A stretch of DNA of 64,000 nt from Druceiella hillmani (taxonomy: Eukaryota; Arthropoda; Insecta; Lepidoptera; Hepialidae): positions 23,836,501 to 23,900,500 of the forward strand of contig JAYKKI010000015.1 in the NCBI GenBank assembly GCA_039881145.1, written 5' to 3'. Made by a program: the position numbers and the translations under genes. Shown in pieces: positions 22,495 to 35,040 of this stretch. Each line of letters starts with the position of its first letter. Position 1 is the first letter of the stretch. The notes under the pieces were generated by a model, which saw only the letters and a program-made list of their open reading frames with translations, was not told the DNA's origin and ran no database searches.

Positions 22495-23880
22495 TTACAA
22501 AGAATTTAAGAGGGTTTATACTCCATTGCATGAAAAATAGCAAATATTTTACCATGTTTCAGATAGGAAGGAATAAATATATAACGACAAATCGTTACGA
22601 GCGTTTTTATAAATCTCTTTTGAAGTGACAAATCAACATTTTTAGAGTCATAGATAAAATCCGATAAATAACAATGTAACCCGAAGTATTTTTCGAGTAG
22701 TAGAATTATCAGTCTGGGAGAATGACCTAAGACAAAAGAATTTAGTTTTATTTTGTGCAAGTTTAATTTCAGTACTCCTCTGCTTAAATATAAACGAGAA
22801 ACATTATGCCGGAGGTTAAAAACTCACAGTTATAGAAAACGAGTTTCATTATATAATAAAGGTTTTCATCATGATCTCAATGTTTGTTGCAAAACATAAA
22901 ACTTTAAAATGTCAGTAAATATGATATTTTGTCTACTTCGTAAATTTTTCTGCACTGTTCACCTTTCGTTATTAATAAAAAGTGAAAGCCCGTCCATTTA
23001 GATTTTAAAAAACTGGTTACCAACACCGTAGCTATATAATAACAAAGCGTTTTACAAAAGACCTTAATAACACTAATTGCATTAGCAAACGCTAGCTAAT
23101 TTCCAGTTCGAGAGCGACCGGAATATTTCTAATACTAACTTTCAGTTCTCATCCGTCGCGTTTTAAATACAAATAGAATTCATGCCGCTCATCCCAAAAA
23201 ATCTCAACGCAATTAAGCCTATTGTGATGTACGATATTATGAAGCAGAAATAATAACTAAGTTTATTCGAATTGTAAAGTTGCCTAAATTGATATAAAGT
23301 GTGATTTTTCTTAGAACTTTATATATAAAAATTCAGATTAATATAAGGTTAGCAACATTTGGCGCGCCACTTTTTTCGACCGATTTCTGGAATGTTATAG
23401 CAGCTTTTAGAATATTTCTTGTTGGTTATGTAAACAGTGCGGCATTGAACTTCTGTTCAGTTGTAAATTGAGTAATCAGTGCGTACAAATTAAATTAAAG
23501 AAGGAAGTTTTTTAGAGAAGGAAATGAATTTAGAGGATTCTTTTTCATGGATGTAGGTTAGGGCGAAAAATCAGGGGAGTATCACGCAACACTTACACAA
23601 CGATGAGTGAAGATGTGCCTTCTTACAATACAGCCAAGCACTGATTTCAAAGTTTCAAAGAAGAGAGTTTTGACCAAGAGATTAAGTTTCTCTAACAAGC
23701 TAAGAGTGAGGTCTTTCTTCATCGTTTAACTTTTAGATCGATATTGAACGTTTCTTTCGATGATGGGTACTTTAGATGTGAATAATGTTTTAGTAAAATA
23801 TATTTTAATATTAATTGAGATTCCAATTCAAAAGCGTATACTTGCACAACAAATTAAATTTTATGAATATTGCTTTAAAA
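22495..23880. repeat. Repeat unit 2, left part including blocks B and C
   Basis: 22495-23290 matches 43570-44400 collinearly: AATGACCTAAGA, GTACTCCT.TGCTTAAATATAAA, GGTTTTCATCA, AAAGCGTTTTACAAAAG, AACGCTAGCT, GAGAGCGA.CGGAATATT, TTTTAAATACAAATAGAATTC. Block C at 23695-23880 matches 12205-12360 and 37565-37730. Identity is perhaps 65-75% by eye. An 84-codon minus-strand frame at 22506-22760 is not preserved in the other copy, so it is not called. Confidence 0.7.
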
Positions 23881-24229
23881 TTGTAGAAAAGTCAACTTTG
23901 TGAGAGACGGACGAAAGAATGGATGGGCATAAAGATTTAAAGATTCCTGCTAGGAATGCTTAAAACTATTAAAGACTTTTGCTTAAATATTAAACTAATT
24001 TATCATTCGCTTTAATGTTGATTTTGTACAATTTCTTTTAACATTTATTTTTACTTTTTTTTAGAATACTCTTATTTGTAGCTGCAATGAGCAATGAATA
24101 ATTCCTGTCAGAACATGAATTGGTAAACAGCGCATAAATACATATTAGTACATATTAGTAAATACTTCTCTGATTGTGAAAAACTATTAAATCTTGTAGG
24201 GCTAATAGTTATATCGAGTAGACTAAAGA
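23881..24229. other. Unit 2 sequence between blocks C and D
   Basis: AT-rich with no separate feature. It holds a local duplication CATATTAGTACATATTAGTA near 24142. Confidence 0.4.
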
Positions 24230-24750
24230 TACACTGATTAAGCAACCTACATTCATTAAACGTCAAAAACTTCATTTTTGTACTATTTATCAACGCGAAG
24301 ACGTTGGGCTGGGTTTTACTAAATTGAATTCGAACAAATTCAACCGATTTGAAGATTATTTGGGAGCCAACTTTTTGGAAGTGGTATCATTGCAGTGTGT
24401 CCTGCTGTTCACTTACAGTTATCCCGACTTATTTTTTTTCGAGTTATTATTGCTAAATATCACTCTGCATCTAGCTGTTTAATATGCTATAAGAAAAAGG
24501 ACTTCGACCGTACTTTCAATTCAATCGAATGTAAAAAAGTTCGAGTTAAATAGTAGACACAAGAAAAACAATAAGTGGGGAATTATTATTGACTAATAAA
24601 CATAATCGATCTTAAATTGTCAAAATAAAAAATGATAAATGAAATTTTGATTACTTCAATTATTTATTACGAAAACTGTTAAAATAAAAAAAAACATAGG
24701 AAATATTAATGCAATCGGTCGTCACTGTAATTGAACATTTAACGTTTTTA
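24230..24750. repeat. Repeat unit 2, blocks D and E
   Basis: Block D carries GACGTTGGGCTGGGTTTT and the downstream text TGGTATCATTGCAGTGTGT, which matches TGATGTCATTATGCTGTGT in unit 3 (about 38437-38456). Block E carries TAGTAGACACAAGAAAAACA, matching unit 1 at about 15216-15240. No coding signal. Confidence 0.65.
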
Positions 24751-26429
24751 GATTTTTAGCAACAAGAAAGAGAGTTTTATTTTATGAATTAAAATATACA
24801 TAAATTTTTCTTTTCTTTTGAAAAAACACTCAAAATTCATTAATTTTTAGGCATACTGCTTCAATGTAAATTGCATATTTCATTCAAAGTTTACGATCCT
24901 CTAAGAAAAAGCATATAACATGCGCAAACACTTGTACAACACTGTATAACACTTCCATTTGTTGACAGGATACACATCGTAATCCAAGTATAAATTTCAG
25001 TCAATTCATTCGGCATTAACATATATGTCGATATTCCATGTATACATAAATGTATATGGAAATCAACCCTGTTGTAGCGCATGCCGAGCTTAAATCTGCA
25101 CATTAATCTTAATCCGCACTATAGTTTATGTGTGATTAATTCAGAGAATATGTACGTTTTCGATTAATATGCTTGAGTGGTACAGGAAAGTGCGATTTAG
25201 GAGTTGGAGTCGAAAACAATGAAAGAAACAAATATATGTACGAATTCGTTCATCAACATTAACTTACTATATTTCCAATCTAGACATAGCAACGGCAATC
25301 TGTAATTGATCTTATTGATTTCCTGTCTTTAGTTAACCAGTTTCAAAGAAAGGAAGAGTTTCTCAATTTGTCGGTATCTTTTTTTATGTTTGTTAAGCGA
25401 TATTTCTTTATTCAATTGACAGATTTCGAGATTCTTTTTTATTTGAAAGAGGGCACTTTAGGGTGGTCCATATAAATATGGTGATGATCTGATGAAAAGG
25501 TTTGAAAATGAACGATGGAACTTCTGAACGAATGGCAGTAAATCAAATATGGTTCAAGATATTTGCTACGGGTAATTGTTACTTTAAAAATAACTTCACC
25601 ACTTACCAGGTCAGATAATAAGTTCTGGAGATTAACAATGAAACTCCTTGACTGATATTTGTAAATTAATCGTGACTGAAGATATTTGTTACTAGTAGCG
25701 TTACTTTTCAAAATTATTACTCCTTCCATTTATTGCGAATAAGTAGGCACTTATTTTCAGTTTATTCATTTTTAAGTTTTAATACCTAATTTTTTAGAAG
25801 TCGTTTTTTTAAAATATATTTTATATAGAGAACTAAACTATTAAATTAAAATTGTTATTTAAAGAAAACTATCGAATTTCTTTTTTCTAGCACAGTTATC
25901 TTGGAATCTGGACGTACATTAATTTTAACAAAATTAACGTGTATTTTCTCATAACAAGATAACAAAGATATGAAATAACGACAAACTCATTTCTATTATC
26001 TACTAATGTAAAATTGTTAGTTATATATTAGAAGAAAATTCAGAAAGCGACACGAAAATAAGCAATATGGGTGGTGCAAAACGACATCAAATATTCAAAG
26101 AAACTAACTTTAAAATTCATTTATTGTTGAACTATCATTGGATGTAGAAATTCTAAATGGTTGATTTAAAAGGTTGAGAAAAAAAGGTCTTCTACTATTC
26201 TAGTTTCATCATTCACGTAAATCCAAATGAAACCGTTACTGGATAAGAAACACATTCAATGTAATTAATATAAAATAAAAATCAGGTTTGTATTGGATGA
26301 ATGCTACATAAGAAATAATTTCAGTGTTCATTCAAATGTAATTCAGTTATTTTATAAATAAAAGAGTAAAGGAAATAATTTTTAACAATTTTTTGATTTC
26401 TCAGCAAAGCTTCAATTAAAAATTTTGAA
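24751..26429. other. No gene; contains an imperfect tandem repeat at 25514-25725
   Basis: 25514-25600 and 25638-25725 share ATGGAACTTCT / ATGAAACTCCT, AAGATATTTG, and the endings TTAAAAATAACTTC / TTCAAAATTATTACT, giving two degenerate copies of an 87-base unit. A 96-codon minus-strand frame (25439-25729) spans both copies but has no recognisable motif, and I do not call it. Confidence 0.45.
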
Positions 26430-26690
26430 CTACGATTGTGAATATTTTTAACATTTTGAAATTATCTTGGAACACCAAGTAAGACATGAGTGTACTTAAT
26501 TAAAAAAGGGACTAGCAAAATTCCATATATCTATTATTCATAATAATTTATAAAAGATGTTTCTACGTAACTCTTTGAACTAGTAAGATATCACAAAGTG
26601 CAGATAGTGTCTTTCTGTATCCTCCATCCATAGATCTACTATATTATTCGATAAGTTCACAGACCCAACAGTTTCGTCAAAAAAAGTAAT
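26430..26690. repeat. Repeat unit 2, block F
   Basis: Matches 15520-15800: CTTGGAACACCAAGTA, TATTATTCATAA, CACAAAGTGCAGAT, GTATCCTCCATCC. It is followed at once by an A-rich stretch. Confidence 0.65.
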
Positions 26691-28585
26691 TAAAAAAAGA
26701 AAAGAGGAAAAAAGACGTTAATTTTGGCAACAACAAATCTATTATAAATATCAGGTAACATTTTATTTGTAATTCGTTTATACATTGGCTACACATTAAT
26801 AAATACAAGCGATATTGATTAGTTTTTGTAACTGTTCTTAAAAAGTTATTACAATTCTTGATATTTTAAAAATTTACCATATGCCCATTTATGGAAATAC
26901 CTTCATTTATTTCGTATTATGATCACAAACTGTATTTAATTTTGTTTCTTTCACTATTGTTAGTCACTAAATTGTTTGCTTTTTAAGTTGTGTACCACTA
27001 GTTTTTAAATTATATTCCATTAGTATTACGTCAGGCTCATTTTTGTCTGTCTCATTTCTAACGATTCAAATTTAAGGAGTTATTATTATTTAAAAGGGAA
27101 TGTAAAAGCGTATATGAATATGAGCACTGAGAAACATATTTAAGCTACAGAAGATAAAAGGGGTACATACAAGTATATACTATAATAGTATAATCTAACT
27201 GAGTAACATCCCCCTCACGAATAGAAGACAACGTGAAAACATAAGTAGATAGGCATTTTACTACATTTAAAAAGTAATCATTTTTAACAGACAAGATGAT
27301 GATTTTCGATTAAAAATAATATCATAGTTTAAAAATGTACTCAATATATGAGTACAATTAGTGTTGTCGTGGTAGGCGAGACCTATTAAATGAATCTCCA
27401 AAAAGGCTGCGGCAAATTGTCAAAATACAGAATGGTAAAATTTGCTTCACAAATTTTAAATACTCCTAAATGAATATAAGCTAACAATCTTAGATTCCTC
27501 AAATAGATATTTATGTACAAATTGCAACAGATGAAACCTATTAAATAAACGTAAAATTCGTATTACGTGAGCTCAGTACATAAATTAATATACATAATTT
27601 AGTTTTTATTTTTCACAATTATATTTCCATTACCTACTTGGTCTTTTTTGTGAGTGAAAATGTCATATGTGTCTCTATTTTTTTTGACATGCGAAATATT
27701 AGAACCGAAATAGAGCAACAGCTAAAAACATAAACACTTATAACCAACCAAATTTATATTTTCAGTGAATAACAACTCAAATGGATTTATGTTCTATTTA
27801 TAGAACTCTTTTCAGCGATATATTGCAAGTCTCTCTCTTATTTCGTTTTATAAGTCTCAAAGGGACAAAGAGAAGAAAATACAAACAGACAGAGGATGTT
27901 GCCACAACAATAGGATTTCGTTTGTACTTTTCGAGTACGGAATATTAGAAAGGAAGAATCTCGTATACATCATTGCAATTAGCTGAGAATATAAGTAGCG
28001 TTTGGCGTAGTTAATGGTAACGGGGCGACTCGAACTGACTATTTCAGTTTCACAGTTTCAATGCAATATGAGGAATTTGATAATTGTCGTTAACGGAAGA
28101 TCCGTATACATCGAATTTAACGTTATGTTAGAATTAGACCTGATCATTTTGGTGGGAATTGAAATTACTTATTCCCCGTTCGTTTGCTTTATTTTTGTTG
28201 TTTGATTTATAACATAAAGTGAGACTTGAATGTAATAATAAATAAACTGATTTATAAAAACATATTATTATATAGGATATTAAAATATTTATTTAAATTA
28301 AAACTTGTCTCAAAATTTAAAATAAAAAATATTCGGTAACACAAAATAAAATGTAATTTTACATACTATTTAAAACCCATAATCTTTGCTTGTTGTGAGA
28401 CATTATGCATTGCAAGACAACTTACTGACAAGAAATATTTTAAAAGATATGTAAAATTTTTATTAACATTTTATTTCACATACATTAACTCGACCTGTTT
28501 TTATAGAATTCAATTCAACATCCTCTTTTGACAACATTGATTGACAAAAACTATTTAAGACAATTTGTATCCTTTACTCAACATC
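26691..28585. other. No recognisable gene
   Basis: AT-rich. A slightly GC-richer part (27780-28200) contains a 63-codon frame at 28014-28205 with no recognisable motif. Nothing else could be supported. Confidence 0.4.
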
Positions 28586-29040
28586 ATTTGCACATCTCTG
28601 CTTCTTCTATACACAAACAAACTTTTCTTAGACAAGATAATAATCGGTGATGAAAAGTGGATTACATATGAAAGCGTTGTGGTAAGAAAAAAACGGGCGT
28701 ATTTTGAGTCGGGATAACATTCTCTCTCTCTACATCGAAAACGAGCTTGAACCTCGATGAAAGAATAATATTTATATGTTTGGATGTAAAATGTCTTATA
28801 AACTGCAAGTTTAACGTTAAATATTCACAAACGGTTTATTCAAAAGAGAAGCTCCAGAAAAAAAAACCAGCACTGATCAATAGGGTACGTATCATACTAT
28901 GCTATGATAACAACAGGTCAAACACTGCTTTGGTGATTTACCAGAATATTGCAGAGTGTGGTGTGAAAATAGCTAGTGTGAAAATTCTGTAACAACCACC
29001 ATCCTCTTTAGTACTAACACCATCCACATCTTTTGTATTT
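28586..29040 (+). pseudogene. Mariner-type transposase fragment
   Basis: Starting at 28586 the frame reads ICTSLLLLYTNKLFLDK, then IIIGDEKWITYESVVVRKKR and a stop. This is the conserved region around the first catalytic Asp of mariner transposases, which cut and paste their element at TA sites. The open piece 28747-28992 has KKKPALINRVRIILCYDNN, matching the second catalytic Asp region (HxDNARPH in the family). The third (YSPDLAPSDYH) is recognisable only as degraded text just after it. Both ends and the inverted repeats are gone. It lies between blocks F and G of repeat unit 2. Confidence 0.8.
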
Positions 29041-29884
29041 TCCACTCAAAATTTTTTTGGAAGAATAAATAAAAAATCGCTTATTCCATCGCATACCCAA
29101 ATACGCACTAATTATTAAACTGCTTTTATTAAACCGTTCACGAACCTTATTATTTTTCACAATGTAAATTTTTCGCAAGCGTAAAAATGTAACGAATTTC
29201 TCAAAAATACGTTGGTTTGCAAACTTTTAACTTCTTATTGAATGTATATTTAGTTTTATTTAATATTCCTTTTTAAATACATTGTAGGACAAATATTAAA
29301 ACTGTATTATGGCTTACTGCGTAACGACAATTTAACATAAATTGGGAAATTCGATAAATCTCAGAATTATTAACTTGATGAGCTACCAGATCTTTAGTTT
29401 TCAGTGAAAAAAAAGAAACAGTTTCGTACCAGCAGATACCATCCTAGAACGGTTTACTTTTTCGCCACAAATGAGTTATTCCGCAGAAATGAAATTCACA
29501 AATTCCTATCACCCTGGGAAGAGACCATTACTAATGAAAGTTAAGTAAATAAATAGATTAATTAAAAAAAACGCATATAGGTTTTCATTTATCTGATAAT
29601 ATTACCATTTGGTTTAATTGAATCATATTCATTTATTTTAACATTTCAAAACATTTATTTTTAAATTTATAATCAGTCATTTATTGCCATTTATTTTTAA
29701 ATTTCAAAGCATCTATTCTTTTTAAATTAAATTTACTTAATTTATCTCTTTTTTACGTTCATCGTATTGATAAGGTATAGAATGGATAAAAGCCTTTTGA
29801 TCTGATTATAATTCGATTATTGAAACATAAAATATTACGATTGTCAGATAGGTGTAAACTTTCTATTATTCCGACAACAAATAA
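29041..29884. other. Unit 2 sequence before block G
   Basis: AT-rich. The part 29760-29884 is weakly similar to 38770-38884 (AAAACCTTTTGGTCTGA against AAAGCCTTTTGATCTGA), so the homology of the units begins here. The 73-codon minus frame at 29759-29980 ends in block G and is not preserved in the other units. Confidence 0.45.
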
Positions 29885-30760
29885 AGTAAATAAACCCCGA
29901 ACGAAATTCCCGCCTGAAATATTTACTTTAATTATCACGGCCCACGCCGCTCCGTTTTCTCGATATAAAGCGAAACACAATTCGCTACCAAAGTAATATA
30001 CGGCTAGCTATTAACTTAACAATCAATGACCATTGTACCGCATGCGGATCTTTGAGGGGATATCAATATCTGACCCAGTTACTCCATTATTATAACATTC
30101 AGCAAATCACCTAAGCGCGTTCCAATACGAATGTCCCGGAAAAAGAAATTCTGAGATAATTTGCAATATACCGACATGGGATTTTTATTGGTGGGGGTTT
30201 GGGTATAAGTACGCCACTCGATTGAGAAGTATACAAAGAGATGGAAGTGAATATTTGACTTCGTTTTCCTTCTACTTATTCGTGAATCGATTTAGCCTGG
30301 ACAAGATAAGTTTGAATCAAAAATAATCTCTAAATATTAACATATTGTTGTTGAACCTATATTACATAGGTATGTTGTACCAAATTGCGTTATATGTTGA
30401 ACCTATATTGATGTACGAAGTTATGTATATGATATAGGAAGTTGTGATTTATTTTGGAAATGGGTTGATTTTTCTCTTTACTAATTTTAATCAAAAAATT
30501 CTCGAGATAGGGCAAATTAAATTGGAGAATTGGTTCACTTATGGTGTGCGTATTTTAATATATTATATCCAGTATTTTTGGACATAATTCGTAATAATAT
30601 AACTAACATGGAGCTATTCAATAAAATATATAGAGAAACTATTTAAGTGCGAGTAGAATTCGTGCTACGTGAGTACCTTAGGTACTTAAGTACCTGTAGA
30701 AAAAACATTTAAGGGTAACAATATTTCTATTCAACTGCGTAACAGAATATCGAACTTCAC
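29885..30760. repeat. Repeat unit 2, block G
   Basis: Close relative of 38885-39670 and of 19595-20330. Shared text includes CCCACGCCG, AAAGTAATATAC, TTGAGGGGATAT, CCAGTTACTCCATT, CATTCAGCAAATCA and AATACGAATGTC. The GC-containing first 250 bases are the best preserved. No frame is common to the three copies. Confidence 0.72.
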
Positions 30761-33700
30761 ATGCATTCACTGCGAAATATGTTTTTTCAAAACTTTATAT
30801 CACTCCACGTCTTTCAGAAATGTCTTCAACATTTCAGTTTGTAAGATGAAAAAAAATTGAACCTAGCCTAATATTCTTCCTATAATTTTTGACTTTACTT
30901 TACGTGATTAAAACTTAAATACAATTCCTGATCGTAACTTTATCTTGGAGGAAATTTTAATTATAGATAACCCGAAACATTATATAATAAAAATTTGTCA
31001 ATGACTTTTAACGTCTTCTTTTTCAAAAGTAAATTTAAACTCTATTGACATCTGATATAGTGAGTAAATAGTTTTTTTTTTCTGTTATATCATTCATAAC
31101 TTTTGTCTTGTACTGCCACATCATCGGATAAAAGAAACAAAGTTTTTTGACTCTATATTTGTTTACAAATATCTAAACCATCAATAACCAATTTAAAAAT
31201 CAACCAACTATTCGCCGTTGGAACCATGTAAGCGAACACGTAAAACTAATTAAAAAATGTACGAAACAAAAAATTTGTTAAACTCTCTTAAATTTTCTAA
31301 TAGTTACTGTATACTTACTGTATATACGTTTTTTTTAAATGATGGATATTATTAATAGTAGGGAAATTTTACAATAATATGACTGTATAGTTTGTTTTTT
31401 CAATTCTTCATTTGTTACTTTTTTAAATATTACTATTTCATTTTGCGCATTTGTATTAATGAAAGATGCTTATGCATTATTAGAACACATATTTAGAATT
31501 AAGAAGTGACGGTTCGAATAAAATGGTAGGACACAAGGTAAAATGTATTAATTGAGTAAATAAGGAGATTAATGAAGGATAAATTATTAGACCATTATAA
31601 TTTTAGTTTAGATACATACAGAAATATCAAAAATACATTAATGTGTTACAAAAACCTTTAAAGAATTTTAATGTCATGTCCAAGATATAATACAGAATTG
31701 ACATTTAGTCATTGTTTATGAGTCTGCGTTTACATTTTCTAGCGTAGTTACCCTAAATAATCCATTACATATTCGTTACTTTGAAATATAACAAGGAATT
31801 AAGTTTATATTATTTTATATTATATTCAGACTCAAAATAGTGGTACGTAATACGGATCAAATATGTCTAATATCATAAAGATAAACAAAATATAAATATG
31901 TCTAATATCATCAAGTAATATATTTTCGGGATCGTGGCTAAATATTCGTAAGTCCGCAATAAAACTGTTGCAACGTCATCGATCTTTTTGTTCTAAACGA
32001 TGTTTGCAGTGATGTCACATTGGTACGTGGAAAATTTATTGTTAACTTTTACACAATATATATTTTTATTACATTTTAACAAATACTTATTTCACCGAAT
32101 CGATTATAAGTGGCCATGAAACCAAGGTTTAATTTACGGGCGTTATAACAGAAAATATAATGAATGTAATAGTTTTTAAATAATTTGTTAATACTACAAT
32201 TGTTCTGCACAGAGCTGACTCAGTAAGTACAATTAGAATAAAATAAATAGAATAATATAATATAATTAGAATAATATTTGGAATATTTTTAAAATTTTCA
32301 GATGAAAAGTTTTTATAGAAAGCTAGCAAAACTAATTAACATTGCCGGATATACTTTACATGGACTAACTTTAAATAAAATCCAGAATAATTTAAGTGTT
32401 TTATTTCATACTCAGTAATTATTATAAACGAAGATTATAGTATTTTTAGTATATATTTTGAGACTAGGCAAAAATATAGTTTGTTTTTACACAATCAGCC
32501 TTATGGAGACAAAACGTCATTAATAACACTCAATTTTTATCGAACCCCGGCATTCCTTATGAGAAAATTATAGAACGTAATTTTTTTAATTCTTATTCGT
32601 CATTAACATATCATGCGGTTTTAATACAACAAATTCAGCCCTACTGAAGTGTTTTTTGCATTTGTTGGACTACATCTTTTGAAACTTATTAAGTACGCTG
32701 ATAACAATTCCAATGAGTATGCAGTGGTACTCAACAAGCACATGAAATATTTTTTAATTAATTAAATATCGGTTTCCATTTTTTTAAGTTTAATTTACGC
32801 TGAGTTTCAACACAATTTAGTCAAGAAATTTCACTAAAGCCTTCGTTCCTTTATTATAACAGAGAATGTATTCTAGACAGAATCACAAGTATTAAGCAGT
32901 ATCATAAACTCATCACAGTTCAATCTAAATTTCTCCTATTAACTATTGGTACATCTTACATCTTAATACATTTGTACAATGTAATTTGCCCAATTTGATG
33001 TTAAAAGGAAATATCAGTTCTACTCAAAGGTTCATCGATTTCGTTATTCATTTGTTATTTAAATTTTATACTTTTTTAAAAATGGTATTTACCGAGAAAA
33101 ATACCATGGATTATTTTTTTTGGGATAAGTCATATTTTATTTTTTCAGTACCTATTATATCCTATATTATTCAGAAACGATGAATTCGAATTGAATTAGG
33201 CAGTGTTAACTGTGTTGTGAACGCCGCAAGCGTTTAACGAACCTAAGTATTTTCATATATATCTACATTTACACCTGCACTTATATATATACATTTACAC
33301 ATACGGAATCACATATAAATCACATTCTCTCTGTTGGCTTCACCATATTTAGTATACCTAGGCAATAATATTTATCACTTCCGGCATTTGTTTATACCTG
33401 TACTTACGTATATAACTGCCAACTAATACTCAGTTGTTTCTTACCTTTGCATGTACCTGTAAATACCTACTTCTAAAAATTTCTCTTGAAAATTTCTACT
33501 TCGTTTACTTTGTTCTTTTCATGCTTATGTCAATACGAGAGAAACGTGCTCTAACAACGGTTGGTAACGTACATAAGAAGAAAAACAATTTTATCATTCA
33601 TTTCAGAAAATAAAATCATCTTAAACTGTATTTCATCTAATACGTCCACTACAAGTCCTTTCATTTTATTAAACATTTCTCAGAAAAATGGTACGCTTTA

Positions 33701-33774
33701 CTCTATTCTTTAGTGTTTCCAATAATGCAATTCTCTCTAAACTATTAATGAATACTTATTTTTTTCTCATTGAC
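30761..33774. other. No recognisable gene
   Basis: AT-rich for 3 kb. AATATGTCTAATATCAT is duplicated within 31857-31916. Open frames at 32129-32329 (minus) and 32986-33183 (plus) are hydrophobic by composition only, and I do not call them. Confidence 0.45.
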
Positions 33775-33925
33775 ATAGGTTATACAATCTAAATGATATA
33801 CCATCTAAGTTAGATACTAAGATAGATTTGGCATAATATAATACACCGCTAATCCATTTTTTATTAGAAGACGTGCTGTATTACTTATGAACAAAATTCA
33901 ATTTAAATTTAATTAAAACCTAAAA
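33775..33925. repeat. Repeat unit 3, block A
   Basis: Matches 11090-11225: CCATCTAAGTTAGATAC, ATACACCGCTAATCCA, GCTGTATTACTTATGAA and CAATTTAAATTTAATTAAAA. Confidence 0.65.
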
Positions 33926-33969
33926 TTATCTAAGAAAAGAAAATTCGAACACCGGAGGCGCTATTTATA

Positions 33970-34225
33970 TTTTAATTTACCTGTTTTAATATAAATTAAA
34001 TAGTATTTATACCCCCCACCAGCTCTGGCGTGTCGGCTCTGGCGTCGCGTCGATCACAGATTTATGGCCTTTGACGTTGCACTGCGGAGTCCCCGGTTCG
34101 ATTCCCGGCCGCTGGTCATCAAGGACATAGGTCACTTGAGGACCTCATGACTTGGAGTCGAGCGGGATTGGACTGGTGGTGGGTATAAATACTATTTAAT
34201 TTATATTAAAACAGGTACATTAAAA
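33970..34225. mobile_element. Foldback element with 48-bp inverted arms
   Basis: 33970-34020 and 34178-34225 are inverted repeats with one substitution and a three-base length difference (ACCTGTTTTAATATAAATTA on one side). The interior of about 157 bp is far richer in G and C than the arms and carries a tRNA-like sequence. The whole would fold into one long hairpin. No clear target-site duplication could be seen. It could be a MITE that captured a SINE or tRNA, or a SINE trapped between two inverted fragments. Confidence 0.75.
34019..34115 (+). tRNA. tRNA-like sequence (pseudo-tRNA or SINE head)
   Basis: The internal B box GGTTCGATTCC (34095-34105) matches the polymerase III consensus exactly. 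An A-box-like TGGCGTGTCGG lies at 34026-34036. CCAGC near the start can pair with GCTGG at the end as an acceptor stem, and the T arm has four of five pairs. At about 97 bases it is longer than an ordinary tRNA, and no anticodon can be assigned, so a tRNA-derived SINE head is more likely than a working tRNA gene. Confidence 0.55.
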
Positions 34226-34681
34226 AAAAATTATGTTTTAACTAGAAGTCAATTAGACCATGCGCTAGTTATTTGCAAAAAATTGTATGCAAATTAAATG
34301 TAAATTGAATAATTTAATAGAAAATATTTGTCCTTACATTTTATTTATAATTTTTATTTTCCTTTATAATTATAATTTAAAAAAATGAGAAAAAGTTTAC
34401 ATACTTAAAGTTATTTAGAAATTAATCTTTTTAACCGTTGCTTGCTATTGATGTATAGTCAACTTATAGCTTCAATAAAAAAATGCCGAAATAATTGTTG
34501 ATAAAACTGACATCAAACTCAAATATACATTTTGCAAATGCCACACCTTTAATCCTTTTCTTATATTTCTTTTTAATGTTAATTATTTTATTTTTTGTGT
34601 TTCGTAATTTTTTTGTTTTGTCGTAAATATTTATATTTTGCTTATAGTACAATTTGCCCTAGTTTTAATTAACAATTTTGT
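34226..34681. other. Spacer between the foldback and piggyBac
   Basis: AT-rich. A 62-codon minus frame (34464-34652) is lysine- and asparagine-rich by composition and is not called. Confidence 0.45.
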
Positions 34682-34685
34682 TTAA

Positions 34686-34697
34686 CCCGGCGTCATT
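34686..34697 (+). repeat. piggyBac left terminal inverted repeat
   Basis: CCCGGCGTCATT directly after TTAA; a perfect inverted match to 37048-37059. Confidence 0.95.
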
Positions 34698-35040
34698 CTG
34701 GTTACTAAACAGAACTTAGCCGTTGTGGCCGGGTAAGTTGTACCCATGTGCATTATTGTACAATGAATCAAGCTTATGTCAATATTAGTTTTCTATATTA
34801 GGGAAATAGGTAATTATAAACATTATTTACAAAAATTAAACATTTATTTATCATAAAATGAGCAAATTATCATCAAATTAGATCTTCTTATTCTGAGATC
34901 ATTTTTTTAGAACGTAACTTAAAGATATATTCAAAAATAAAAAATAATTAACATTTAGAAACAGAACATAAAATTTTCTTTAGTACATAAACATGAAATC
35001 AGGAACTATATGTAACAAAGCTTATTTATTACTAACATAC

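Noticed and set aside
34019..34115. A functional tRNA gene
   Set aside because: Too long, a mismatch in the T arm, no assignable anticodon stem, and enclosed in a foldback; kept only as tRNA-like.
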